Shown here: positions 23,754 to 33,400 of the stretch, piece by piece
Numbering within the stretch: position 1 is the stretch's first letter
Layout: each line of letters opens with the position of its first letter
From: Bradyrhizobium tropiciagri
GTDB taxonomy: Bacteria; Pseudomonadota; Alphaproteobacteria; Rhizobiales; Xanthobacteraceae
Direction: 5' to 3'
DNA: 64,000 nt
Assembly: GCF_018130545.1 (NCBI RefSeq)
Contig: NZ_JAFCKF010000004.1
Coordinates: 321,501 to 385,500 of the forward strand
The notes under the pieces: model-generated
Databases searched by the model: none
Told to the model about the DNA's origin: nothing
Seen by the model: only the letters and a program-made list of their open reading frames with translations
Made by a program: the position numbers and the translations under genes

Positions 23754-24194
23754 ATGGCGATGACGATGAACGGGGAAATCCAGCTTGCCGCGCCGAGAGA
23801 GCTGGTTTGGAAGAAGCTGAACGACAGCGATGTCCTGAAGGCTTGCATCCCCGGATGTGAGGAGTTGGAGAAGACCGACGATCAGGGCTTTCGTGCCGTC
23901 GCCAGGATGAAGGTCGGCCCGGTGTCCGCGCGATTTCGCGGAAAGGTCACCCTGAGCGATCTCGATCCTCTCAACGGATACAAGATCTCGGGCGAAGGTG
24001 AGGGCGGTGTGGCGGGCTTTGCGAAGGGCGCAGCCAAGGTTGATCTTGTCGAACGAGAGGGAGGCACGCTCTTGAGCTACCACGTTGACGCGCAGATCGG
24101 AGGCAAGCTGGCGCAGCTGGGGCAACGATTGATCAATGGGACCGCCAAGAAGCTTGCGGACGAGTTCTTCGCCAATTTCGCACGCGCCCTCTAG
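23754..24194 (+). CDS. CoxG-like SRPBCC domain protein
   Basis: The 146-residue protein is a single START/SRPBCC beta-barrel of the CoxG family (MNGEIQLAAPRELVWKKLND, CIPGCEEL, GFAKGAAKVDL). In CO dehydrogenase systems CoxG links the molybdenum enzyme to membrane quinone. Most membrane-anchored CoxG proteins have a C-terminal tail, which is missing here, so it would be soluble. As third gene of the operon that shares the operator motif with the hydroxylase operon, it most likely serves the island's molybdenum enzyme. Confidence 0.88.
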   Translation: MAMTMNGEIQLAAPRELVWKKLNDSDVLKACIPGCEELEKTDDQGFRAVARMKVGPVSARFRGKVTLSDLDPLNGYKISGEGEGGVAGFAKGAAKVDLVEREGGTLLSYHVDAQIGGKLAQLGQRLINGTAKKLADEFFANFARAL

Positions 24195-24338
24195 TTGGAG
24201 GTTCGCTTTGCAATTCTGATCATTTGCCCGATTGATCGATCGTCATGTGCGCCATTGTTAGCCCAAAGCCATTCGCTGTGCCACCGTACGCTTGTCGTCC
24301 TCGCGCCGAGCGCTGATCGTCGCGCAAAATCGAACCAC

Positions 24339-27300
24339 TCACCACGCATAGCGCACGACACCCTTGCCGGCGTAGGACGAGGTGATGTTCGAGAACTCGC
24401 CCTCGAACGTGACGGCCGCGGACCAGTTGCTGGTCCATCTCATTTCGGCCGACACCGTCGTTAGCGCGGAGTCGCTTGCTTGCGCGGCACCATTTACGAC
24501 GAAGCTCGCGCCCGGCAGCGATTGGAATGTCGTCGCGATGGAGCGATCCGGATCGAATTCATGCGCCCAGGCAAAGCGCGTGCGCAGCATCAGAACGCCG
24601 TCGGTCATGGCAAAGGATTTGTCGGTGCGGATACCCACCTCGCTGCGCGCGTCGGTGACGCTCTTCGCGGCGTACGCGAGCGCAAAATTCGGCGTGCCGG
24701 TCACCACGCTCTCGGTATAGGCCGGCAGATCGAAGGCGGTGAACTGGCCTGCCGCGTAGGGCGCCAAACCTAGTCCCCCGAATGCCGGGACGACGAAGCG
24801 ATATCCACTTTCGACCCGGCTCGACCACGCATTGGCATTGAACTCGGCCCGCAGGTGATCGATGCCGGCCGCCGTTACGATGCGGTCGGTCGTGACGTCC
24901 TGCCAGCCATAGGCGAGCGCGCCCGTGATGTAGGCCGGACCGAAATTGTGGCGAATGAAGGCGCCGGCCTGGAACAGATCGGAGCGGCCATAGCCGAGAC
25001 CATTGACATTGAAGTTCGTGCCGCCGCCCGCCAGCGCGAAGCCCGCGAGCGTGTCCGGCGAGAAGCGATAATCCGCGCCAACCGCCGTGCCGTAGATACT
25101 GCTCGTCGTGTTGTTGGAACCCACGACCGGATCACCACTGGTCGTCTGTGAGCCGCCGAAACCAGCCGCCCAAACACTCCATCGCTGCTCGAATGTCGGC
25201 TGCACCGGCGCCTTTGTGTACATCGCAGCATAGGCGCTCCGATCGTCGGGCGACCGGCCTTTCGCGGCATAGGCAAGGCTGTCCGCCGCATACGCGTTCG
25301 GCGTGCCGCCCGCGCCTGCGGCATCGCCGCGACCGGCGACGAACGGATCCGTCATGACGCCCATGAACAGGTTCATCGCATCGAACGTCGTCTGCTGCGA
25401 AGCCGTTGCGCTCTCGCCCGAGGCCTGCGTCAGGCCCGAAGGCGTCAGGGCGCCAAACACGATCGGGACCCTTCCGAGCGTGTTGAAGGAGTTGATCAAG
25501 GCGTTGGAGACATTGCGTTGGTTGACGGTCAGCGCCGTCGGCGGGGCGAAGTTCAGCGCCAGATCGAGATAAGCGTGCGTGGCGTCGTAGCTCAGGCTCG
25601 ACGTGAAGCCCGACGGCAGGTTCGTGTTGGCCAGCGCGTTGAACGAGCCGCCGATGCCGCCTGCCGCGCTGACGATGGTGTATTGCTTGGCGACATAGCT
25701 GCCCGAGCTGAAGAAGGCCTGGACCGAGGCTCCGCCCAGCGTAGCCGCACCCGAAGCCGTGACGAACGTGGCGGTCTGCGGATTGAGCGCGATCTGGTAG
25801 AACGCGCCCGAGGAGAACGCCAGGCTGCCGTTGACCGTCATCGAGGTCCCCGGCGTGCCGTTGCCCGGCGCGAACACCGCACCGTTGCCGACCGCAAGGT
25901 TTCCGATCGACCCGGTGCCGAGCAAGGCGCCGCCCGAGATCGTGGTGGTCCCGTTGATCGCGCCGGTGTTGTTGAAGGTCCCGCCCGTGTTGGTGAGGCC
26001 GCCATTCAGCGTGCCGGCGTTGCTGGCCGTCCCGCTGTTGGTCACAAGTCCCGATACGGTCGCCCCCGCATCATTGATGAAGGTGCCGGCGGTCGCGATC
26101 GTACCCGTCCACGTCCCGTTATTGGTGATGCTGCCGCTATTGCTTGCGACGTTGGCGAAATAGGCGCCGTTGTTCGTCACCGTGCCGGCATTGTTGAGGT
26201 CATCATGCACCGTGCCGCCCGCGGCCACCGTGATGACGCCCGTGGCCGCGTTGGTGACCGAGCCGAACGTCGCCGAGCCGCCGGCATCGACGAGCACGTT
26301 CGCCGAGTTCGTCAGGGACGAACTGTTGGTGATTGCGCCTCCGTTGCCGATCACGAGCGTACCGTCACTGACGGTCGTCGCGCCGCTGTAGCTGTTGGCG
26401 CCCGTCAGCGCCAGTGTGCCGGCGCCGAGCTTGGCGAGGCCGCCGCTACCAGAGAGCTGCTGGTTCACCGTGAACGTGTTCGCGGCATTGGCGATGTCGA
26501 AGCCGCCGCCATTGCTACCGAGTGTGATAGCGCGGGTCGTCGAGCTGAAGCTTGTCCCCGTCACCTGCAGAATGCCGCCATTGAGCGTCAGTCCACCTGA
26601 CGAATCGCCGAGATTGGCGTTGGAGCTGACGGAGAGCCTGCCGCCGGAAATGACGGTGCCGCCGCTGTACTGGTTGGTGCCGGTCAGGACCAGGGTGCCA
26701 AAATCGGTCTTGTTCAGCCCCGCCGTTCCCTGGATCACGTTGTCGATGGTGGCGGTGGCGCCCGCGCCCACGCGCACCACCGGCATGCTGCCTTGCCCGA
26801 CCAGGGTCAGCGCGCCGCCCACCAGATGATAGCCGTCGGTCACGAACTGCATGCCGGTGGCGCTGACCGCACCCTGGCTATTGTCCACCGTAACCGTGCC
26901 GGACGGGCCGCCGAAGATGGCGAAGCCTGGCTGCGGTGACATGGATCCGACGAATTGCCCCGTCGTATCGCTCCATGTGTTGGAAAAAAGGCTCCAGGTA
27001 CCGCTGCCGCCACCGAGATGACCGACACTGGCCTGACCGTTGCCGTCCCATATACTGAGCGTGAGGTTCTGCGCGTCGATCAGATTGATCTGTCTGTCGA
27101 CCGTGAGGATCTGCAATGACGTGCCGGCCGGAGGGGCAAAGCCGCCACCCGTGATGTCCAGCGAGGAGCCCCACGAGAAGAGCTCGTAGAGGCCTGGTCC
27201 CATGCTTCCGAGATTGTTCACAACGAGCGTGGAACTACCGATTGATAAATTGTCGTGCACGACGACGTGGTCGCTCTGGCCCGGCGTGGTGAAGTTCGGG

Positions 27301-29858
27301 CCGGGCGCGCCGAAGTCAAAAACAAGTCGTGAGCCGTCGCCGATAGAGAGGCTGCCACCGATGGTGATCGAGCCCAGCTGCGATGCGACGCCAGGCATCA
27401 GCACGCCGCCATTGGAGAGCGTGACACTGCCCTGGATTGCGCCGTAGCCAGCCAGCGTGCCGCCTTTGACGCTTACGTCGCCAGCTATTGTGGCGAGGTC
27501 GTGCGGCTCACTGTCGCCGACAGTAAGCGTGGCGCCGGAGGCAACCGTGGTAAGACCGGTGTAGGTGTTGGCGCCGTTCAACGTCAGCGCGCCGCCGCTG
27601 ATGAAAAGCGAGCCGCCGGTCGTATTGTTGATGCCGCCATCCGCGATGATGCCGTCGAAAGTGCCCGAGCCACCCGTGATCGTCAGTGTCTTCGAACCGA
27701 GCGACACTGTCCCGGTTTGCCCCGCAGCGGTGTTGCCGAGCGTCGCGATCGATGCGCCCGAATTGGTCTGCGAGATATCGAATGTCGTGCCTGTCGCCAG
27801 ATTGACAGCACTTGACGTCGCGATCGAGCCCGTCCCTGAGAGCGCCAGCGTGCCGTTGTTGATGCTCGTGGCGCCGCTATAGGTGTTGGCGCCGGACAAG
27901 GTGAGACTCGTGCCGCTATTCGACAAACTGAGCGCAACCGTCGCCGTCGAGCCGTCGATGATGTGGCCCGAGAAGGTCGATGCCGTCCCGCCACCGATTG
28001 CGAGCGTATTTCCACCCGATGCGCCGCCGTTGGTTACCGTGCCGCCGCCGGATAGTGATGCGATGGTTTGATTAAAGCCGCCGAGATCGAGCACGCTCCC
28101 GGCAAAGACCGAAACGGCAGATGCGCTACCGAAGGCGTTCGACGCCCCGCCCTTGAGCGTGACCGCGCTGCCCGAAGCGGTGCCGCCTATATTCGTCGTC
28201 CCGGCGTAAGTCGCATTCGCCGTCGTGACCGTGAGGAGATCCGTCGCTGCGCTGTTGCCGGTCCCCAGCACATTGAAGGTCGTGCCCGCTGCACCGGTAA
28301 AGGTCGGCATCGAGCTCGCCCCCGCGACCGTGATATCCGGATCGCCGCTGCCGCTGACGGTATTTGTGATCGCGACATTGTTGAGCCCCAGCGTCGAGCC
28401 GACCTGCAGCGCTACGTTTCCAGTTCCGGCGCCCGTATTGCTGGACAGGTTCAGGGTGCTGCCGGAATTGACCGTGGTGCCACCGCTGAACGAATTGGCG
28501 CCGGAGAGCGTGACCGAATAGCCGCTATCGGTCGTGACGATCAGGGAGCCCGATCCCGTGATGGCATTCGAATAAGTCGCGCTGCCCGTCGCGCCGCCAC
28601 CCGTGGTCTGCAAGAGGCTGAGCGTACCGGAATTGGCGTTCGAAATGCTGATATTGCCCGTGTAGCTGGCACCGGCATTCGTCGTCAGTGTATTGCTGCC
28701 GCCGGTAAAGGCGAGCGCATCGGCCCTGGTCGATCCGTCGCCGGAAAGGCCGCCGGTGATCGCGCCGCTGTTGATCAGCGAGATAAAGGAGCCGGTCACC
28801 CCCGCGCCGCCGGCGCCCGCGGCGCCGTTCGTCAGACCCGAACCTGCTGCGCCGCCGCTTCCTCCGATAATGGTCGCGGCATTATTGATGTAGTTCGTGT
28901 AATAGGTGCCGCTATTGAAGAAGACCCTTACGAACAAGCCGGCACCGCCAGCACCGCCATTGCCGCCGACGCCACTGGGGCTCGAACCACCCGCTCCACC
29001 ATCGCCAGCCGTGAACCGCGCGGTAGACAGTGTTGAGAGGGCGTAAGAGCCCGGGACAGAAATTACCAACCCGCTGCCGCCGGCGCCGCCCGCGCCACCG
29101 AAGCTCGAAACACCGGTTCCGGCACCGCCGGCCCCACCCAGTCCGCCATTGACGAGATTCAAATTGCTGATGCTCGTCTGTCCGCTCGGACCACCCGTAA
29201 TATAGACGCCTACCCCTCCGTCACCGCCGCCACCGGGACCGAACGCCGTACCGCTCGAGCCGCCGGCACCGCCGGTGCCCCCCGTAGCGGCGCTATTGGC
29301 GGGCAACGCACCGGCCGCGGAGTTCACGATCAGCGCAAAGCCACCTTCGCCACCCCCGCCGCCCGCGCCTTGGGAGCCGCCATTGCCACCTGCTCCCCCC
29401 ACACCTCCGGTCATAGTCGTGGGGTATGGCGTACCGACTACCGCCGACGTCTGGACTGCAATGCCGCCGCCACCTCCTCCGCCGGCGCCGCCCAAACCAT
29501 TGGCGTCGCCGCCGGCGCCGCCAGCGCCGCCGGCGCCAAAGACGGCAGCGCCGCCCGGCCCATAAGATCCTCCGGCTTGCTGCGTACCACCGGACGTGGT
29601 GCCATAACCGCCGAAGCCGCCATAGCTCCCATCAGCGCCGCCACCACCACCGCCACCGCCGCCACCAGCGTTTGAATTGTTCGTACCGTCACTGCCGGGC
29701 GTGAGGCCGCTCGGGCCGGAAGCGCCAGTGCCGCCCGGCGCGGGACCATTCACGCCCGCGCCACCGGTCCCTCCTGCTGCGAGGACTGGGCTAGACAAAG
29801 TCAAGGCCATGCCCGCAATCGACAAAACCGTTCGAAGCGGCTGCCGGACCTTTCTCAC
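24339..29858 (-). CDS. Glycine-rich autotransporter (type V secretion) with PATR repeats
   Basis: Predicted surface or secreted protein of about 1840 residues. GTG 29858 gives a normal signal peptide (basic VRKVRQPLR, then a hydrophobic core ending SSPVLAAGG); the open frame continues upstream to 30038 with a Cys-rich, unlikely leader. The first 400 or so mature residues are extremely Gly-rich (GGAGGAG-type runs, like mycobacterial PGRS). The middle carries many autotransporter-associated beta-strand repeats (for example LTLTGANTYSG and LALTGANSYSGATTVSDGT). The last 280 residues form the outer-membrane barrel, ending in VVRYAW with the expected terminal aromatic. The passenger would be a long beta-helix. 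It is the rightmost gene of the island and convergent with the CoxG-like gene. Confidence 0.88.
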   Translation of the reverse strand: MRKVRQPLRTVLSIAGMALTLSSPVLAAGGTGGAGVNGPAPGGTGASGPSGLTPGSDGTNNSNAGGGGGGGGGGADGSYGGFGGYGTTSGGTQQAGGSYGPGGAAVFGAGGAGGAGGDANGLGGAGGGGGGGIAVQTSAVVGTPYPTTMTGGVGGAGGNGGSQGAGGGGGEGGFALIVNSAAGALPANSAATGGTGGAGGSSGTAFGPGGGGDGGVGVYITGGPSGQTSISNLNLVNGGLGGAGGAGTGVSSFGGAGGAGGSGLVISVPGSYALSTLSTARFTAGDGGAGGSSPSGVGGNGGAGGAGLFVRVFFNSGTYYTNYINNAATIIGGSGGAAGSGLTNGAAGAGGAGVTGSFISLINSGAITGGLSGDGSTRADALAFTGGSNTLTTNAGASYTGNISISNANSGTLSLLQTTGGGATGSATYSNAITGSGSLIVTTDSGYSVTLSGANSFSGGTTVNSGSTLNLSSNTGAGTGNVALQVGSTLGLNNVAITNTVSGSGDPDITVAGASSMPTFTGAAGTTFNVLGTGNSAATDLLTVTTANATYAGTTNIGGTASGSAVTLKGGASNAFGSASAVSVFAGSVLDLGGFNQTIASLSGGGTVTNGGASGGNTLAIGGGTASTFSGHIIDGSTATVALSLSNSGTSLTLSGANTYSGATSINNGTLALSGTGSIATSSAVNLATGTTFDISQTNSGASIATLGNTAAGQTGTVSLGSKTLTITGGSGTFDGIIADGGINNTTGGSLFISGGALTLNGANTYTGLTTVASGATLTVGDSEPHDLATIAGDVSVKGGTLAGYGAIQGSVTLSNGGVLMPGVASQLGSITIGGSLSIGDGSRLVFDFGAPGPNFTTPGQSDHVVVHDNLSIGSSTLVVNNLGSMGPGLYELFSWGSSLDITGGGFAPPAGTSLQILTVDRQINLIDAQNLTLSIWDGNGQASVGHLGGGSGTWSLFSNTWSDTTGQFVGSMSPQPGFAIFGGPSGTVTVDNSQGAVSATGMQFVTDGYHLVGGALTLVGQGSMPVVRVGAGATATIDNVIQGTAGLNKTDFGTLVLTGTNQYSGGTVISGGRLSVSSNANLGDSSGGLTLNGGILQVTGTSFSSTTRAITLGSNGGGFDIANAANTFTVNQQLSGSGGLAKLGAGTLALTGANSYSGATTVSDGTLVIGNGGAITNSSSLTNSANVLVDAGGSATFGSVTNAATGVITVAAGGTVHDDLNNAGTVTNNGAYFANVASNSGSITNNGTWTGTIATAGTFINDAGATVSGLVTNSGTASNAGTLNGGLTNTGGTFNNTGAINGTTTISGGALLGTGSIGNLAVGNGAVFAPGNGTPGTSMTVNGSLAFSSGAFYQIALNPQTATFVTASGAATLGGASVQAFFSSGSYVAKQYTIVSAAGGIGGSFNALANTNLPSGFTSSLSYDATHAYLDLALNFAPPTALTVNQRNVSNALINSFNTLGRVPIVFGALTPSGLTQASGESATASQQTTFDAMNLFMGVMTDPFVAGRGDAAGAGGTPNAYAADSLAYAAKGRSPDDRSAYAAMYTKAPVQPTFEQRWSVWAAGFGGSQTTSGDPVVGSNNTTSSIYGTAVGADYRFSPDTLAGFALAGGGTNFNVNGLGYGRSDLFQAGAFIRHNFGPAYITGALAYGWQDVTTDRIVTAAGIDHLRAEFNANAWSSRVESGYRFVVPAFGGLGLAPYAAGQFTAFDLPAYTESVVTGTPNFALAYAAKSVTDARSEVGIRTDKSFAMTDGVLMLRTRFAWAHEFDPDRSIATTFQSLPGASFVVNGAAQASDSALTTVSAEMRWTSNWSAAVTFEGEFSNITSSYAGKGVVRYAW

Positions 29859-29870
29859 TTGACCCGCTGC

Positions 29871-29884
29871 GGGAGAATTCTCCC
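29871..29884. repeat. 14-base perfect palindrome upstream of the autotransporter start
   Basis: GGGAGAATTCTCCC lies 12 bases before the probable GTG start of the autotransporter, on its 5' side. It could be an operator or a small RNA hairpin that affects translation; only symmetry and position support this. Confidence 0.4.
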
Positions 29885-30038
29885 AACAGGTGAAGCACGC
29901 CGCACAACAGCTCTGTTGGGAACAAATCCGGTTATCGTGTCGCTGCGCGTAGGTCAGCAGCCGATCGCCCCATCCAATCCGAAACCGCACGCCATAACCC
30001 CCACTCATCGCCAGCACGCCGACTGGTCTTGGTGGCAA

Positions 30039-30468
30039 CTATACCGAGAGGAACGATGAACGAATGTGCCCGGAGTCTCACGAAGCGCGAAATTTGAGCG
30101 ATGTCGAAGCGGATTTTTCTGCGTCGCTTTACCGGTTTCGAAATACACCGGGAGCCAGACCAATGCGTTGCGAAGATTTTGATGACAATGCGGCTCCTAG
30201 GCCAACTGACGTCGGAAGAGTGCGCACTGCTCGACCAAGCTCGCATCCGGCGACACTGCCCGCTTTGACCGCCTGCGCCTAGCGAACGGGGGCTTTAAAG
30301 AAATACAAAACGCTACTACAAACGTTCGCTGGTGGACAAAAATTCGCTAGGTTTTTGAACGCTGAAGCGGCGTGATGGCGGATCCACCCAACTGTACCAT
30401 CAAGATCGATAGCCAGTACCGATCGTCCCGCCGGTTCTTGCGCGGCCGATACTTCCCGCCCGTTTCGA
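30039..30468. other. Intergenic region holding the right island boundary
   Basis: No supported gene is found in these 430 bases. The promoter of the autotransporter must lie at the left side. The 16-base tRNA-His repeat is at 30384-30399, 70 bases before the end of the minus-strand CHAT gene. Confidence 0.6.
30384..30399 (+). repeat. Right attachment site (attR)
   Basis: Exact direct copy of CCACCCAACTGTACCA from the tRNA-His 3' end at 11411-11426, about 19 kb away. The match stops on both sides: the preceding base is T instead of C, and what follows is unrelated. The remaining tRNA is absent, as expected for the distal end of an integrated element. Confidence 0.75.
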
Positions 30469-33400
30469 TCAGCGACGCCGCTTCTTTTTTGCTGCGCGTT
30501 TGGCGCCCTTGGGGCGCCGCGTCGGTGCGCGCTTGGCAGCGCCGCCGGGCTTCGCCGCTGCGGCCGGTGCTGGCGCGCTCCCCGCGAGCGACCTGAGTTC
30601 AGCGAGGAGCCGGTCGGCTGCGCTCTTCTCGCTTTGCGCCGCAGACCCGGCGTATCTGGCAAGCACGAATGCTGCATTGTCGAGGACGGAGCCCCACATC
30701 CTGGCGTTATCGACGCGGGCATAATGCTTCTGGAAGTCGTTGATAAAGCGCGCGACGTCTTGCGCAAGGCTGCCTGCGCCGATCGACTCGAACAGGTCCA
30801 GTTCGGTCTGTCCGACGGTCGACCAGAAGTCCGGTGCGACCGAAGACATTGATTGGCGCACCTCCGCGATGTCATTGATCTTGAGCGGCTTGGCCAGCAC
30901 CAATTGCGCCGCGATCCGGTTCATGGCCGGGTAAAAGAACGGAAGCGTCTTCGTGTTCCGGGCAATGGTCTCCGCGGCGCTGTAGTGCTGCCACATCCGA
31001 TTGATCGCCTGCATTTCGGCGGGCTGATCCGCGGCCAGGGATTCAAGCATCGCCAGCCGCTTGAAGCCGGAGCCGTAAATGCTTTCCCGCTCATAGGTCG
31101 GCGCCAGTGCCAGCAGCGTGTCGAGCAAGGCCATCGCATCCTTGATCGCCGCCCGAGCATCGTCGAACGCTTTGGCTGACGGAGCGGCATTGTTCTTGAT
31201 GTCGTTCAAGGCCTGGCGGATTCTTGCATTCGCCAATTGCTCGATCGCGATCGACGACGCCGTTCCATCCTGGGCCGCGCGCGCGCGCTCGTACCACGCG
31301 ATCGCCTCCGCGAAGCGCCCCGATTTCATCCACGCGTTTCCGAACGCCTCGGCGACGTTTCCCAGCTCTCGATACTGGCCGAAGGTTGCGTCCAGATAGC
31401 GCAGGCGTCCGGCTTGAATGTCAGGAGACTTGCGCTGGTATTCGCTTTCCACCGCGATCTGCTCGAGCGCGAAGATCAGCGATGGGGCAGAGGCAATCCC
31501 GGAAAATTCCTGCCCCGGCGCGGGTGTCGGGCGTTGCGCGTCGCCGGTCGCCGGCCGGAATTGCCAGTCAGGGTCACCATAGCACTGATACGCGGCCCAG
31601 GTGTTGCCGCCGCAGGCATAGGCCTTTTCCCTGGCAGAAGCGACGGCGTCGATGAAGCGCTTGCCTCCAAGCAGCGCGCGATAGAATTCCTTGGCAAACA
31701 CGCTCGCAGCTTCATCGTCCACCGCCCAGCCGGCGGCGATCACGCATCGGACGCCGCCGTCGATTAGGGCCTGGGCGACACCCGACGCGAACTGCGCGCG
31801 ATTGTAGTTGGTGGGCCCGAGCAGATCGCCTGGAGTACCGGTTCCGAGATGGCAGCAATTGACGAACACAAGCTCGGGCTGCGCCCGTAGCGCTTTGATC
31901 TCATGAGCTCCCAGGAACGAACCGCCCGAGAGCACGACGCCTCTTGTCTCGATGCTGCCCTTATCGGTCTCCCTCGGCGGTTCGCCATGGCCCGCGACAT
32001 GGATGATCCGCCAGGATTTCGCGCAGGCCGCATTGATCACCTCGGTCGTATCGGGCTCGGAATCCCCGAGGTTGGGACCGCTGATTACGGACGTCACCCG
32101 CGCCGCGGCGAGCTTTCGGCCTGCCGGAGATGTGGTCGCGGCGGTCAGGTATGTCGCGACCTCGAGCGCCTCGCGCCTGGCGCCCAGCAACATGGGATAG
32201 ACCTTTCGATCGCAGGCAGGGTCGCCGATCACGAGAATGTCGTCGTCGGCGGTGGCGCTGTTCACCATGATGCTGGATGTCGCCGTCCGCAGCTTGCGCA
32301 ACAGCTTGGTGCGGATCGACCATGGCTTCTGCCGGTTCGAAGCCGTCGGCTGCTCCAGCGCTTCCCAGGGTATTGGGGCCGTTCCCTGGTCGAGTTCCAG
32401 CACCGTCGCCGTGCTGCCGCCCAGGAACGATTCGAGATCGCGGGGCACGAGCAGCGTGAACAATGTCCGGCCGATCTGCGTGTCGGTGTTGGTATTGTTG
32501 GAGGCTGTCGTCACCAGGTTCTTGATGAGCCGCACCTGCACCGGCTGGGGACGCACGTCGTTGCGCGCCCGCTTCGAGTTGATGGTGTAGCCGATCTCCT
32601 GGGTGTCATCCTCGGTCTTCAGGATGAGAGCACTGATGAAGTCGTAATCGGCGCCGCGATAGCCGGCCTCCGGGGGCCGGCGCAGTGCGCCGGCTTCGCG
32701 TGCGATGGTCGGGGCGACCGCATAGGAGGCCGGTGCCGAGATCGCGAGGGCCTGAAGCGCATTCCAGGCGTCGCTCGCGCGGTCGAGGTAGAGTTCGGTG
32801 ATCTTCAGCCGGTCGACGCGCGGCCACTGTGCGTTTGCAGGACCCTTCTCTGCGATCTGCTCGTTGGCCTCACGCACGCCCTGGGCGATCAGCTGGGCCG
32901 CCTGTCCAGGCGTGATGCCGCTGCCGCCGCTGCCCAGCAGCGTGGTCGCCAGCGCAAATCCCGTGACGATCGGACTGCGTTCGGTGAGCCGTTGCGACCA
33001 TCCGATCACGGCCTGCCGAACCGTGTTGACGAGGTCCGAGCCGCGCAACTCGCCTTCGGGGCCGAGACCTGCAACGATCACCGCCGCCGGCAGTGGCATC
33101 AGCTTGACGGGATCGCGGGTGAGATTCAGGAAAATCTGATACGTCCCGGGACTCGTGGCGTAGAGACCGCGTTGCAACGACGCGCTCATCGCGCCGCTGA
33201 GGACGCGATCGATCGCCGCCTCCGCGCCGGTGAGGCTCGATGACCGGTAGTGGCCGATCAGCAATGGCTCGGCGATAAAGGTGAGATCGCCGTTGACGAC
33301 GTCGATGCGCAGGGACGCTGAAGGTGGCTCGGTTTGCGGATCGCGCGGAACTGCCGAAGACAGCACGTCGAGCTCGCTCTGAGGGGGCGATTGCCGCACC

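Larger units (their letters stand above)
11411..30399. mobile_element. Putative 19 kb genomic island integrated at tRNA-His
   Basis: The interval is bounded by identical 16-base direct repeats of the tRNA-His 3' end. It contains a gene stump next to the tRNA, a self-contained catabolic regulon (two operons and a regulator) and a large autotransporter, with no housekeeping gene. No integrase, excisionase or transposase gene is recognisable inside, so the element would be immobile now or was moved by an enzyme encoded elsewhere. Base composition is not obviously different from the flanks by eye. The boundaries are inferred from the repeats. Confidence 0.6.

Noticed and set aside
29439-29860. 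Short regular spacing of GC triplets considered as a CRISPR or VNTR array
   Set aside because: The periodicity follows from Gly/Ala codons of the autotransporter; there are no repeat-spacer units.
11411-30399. Integrase or transposase gene within the island
   Set aside because: Every sizeable gene in the interval has another clear assignment; no recombinase motif was seen.
31903-33243. 446-codon plus-strand frame opposite the CHAT gene
   Set aside because: Antisense to a well-supported gene; no ribosome-binding site and no domain.
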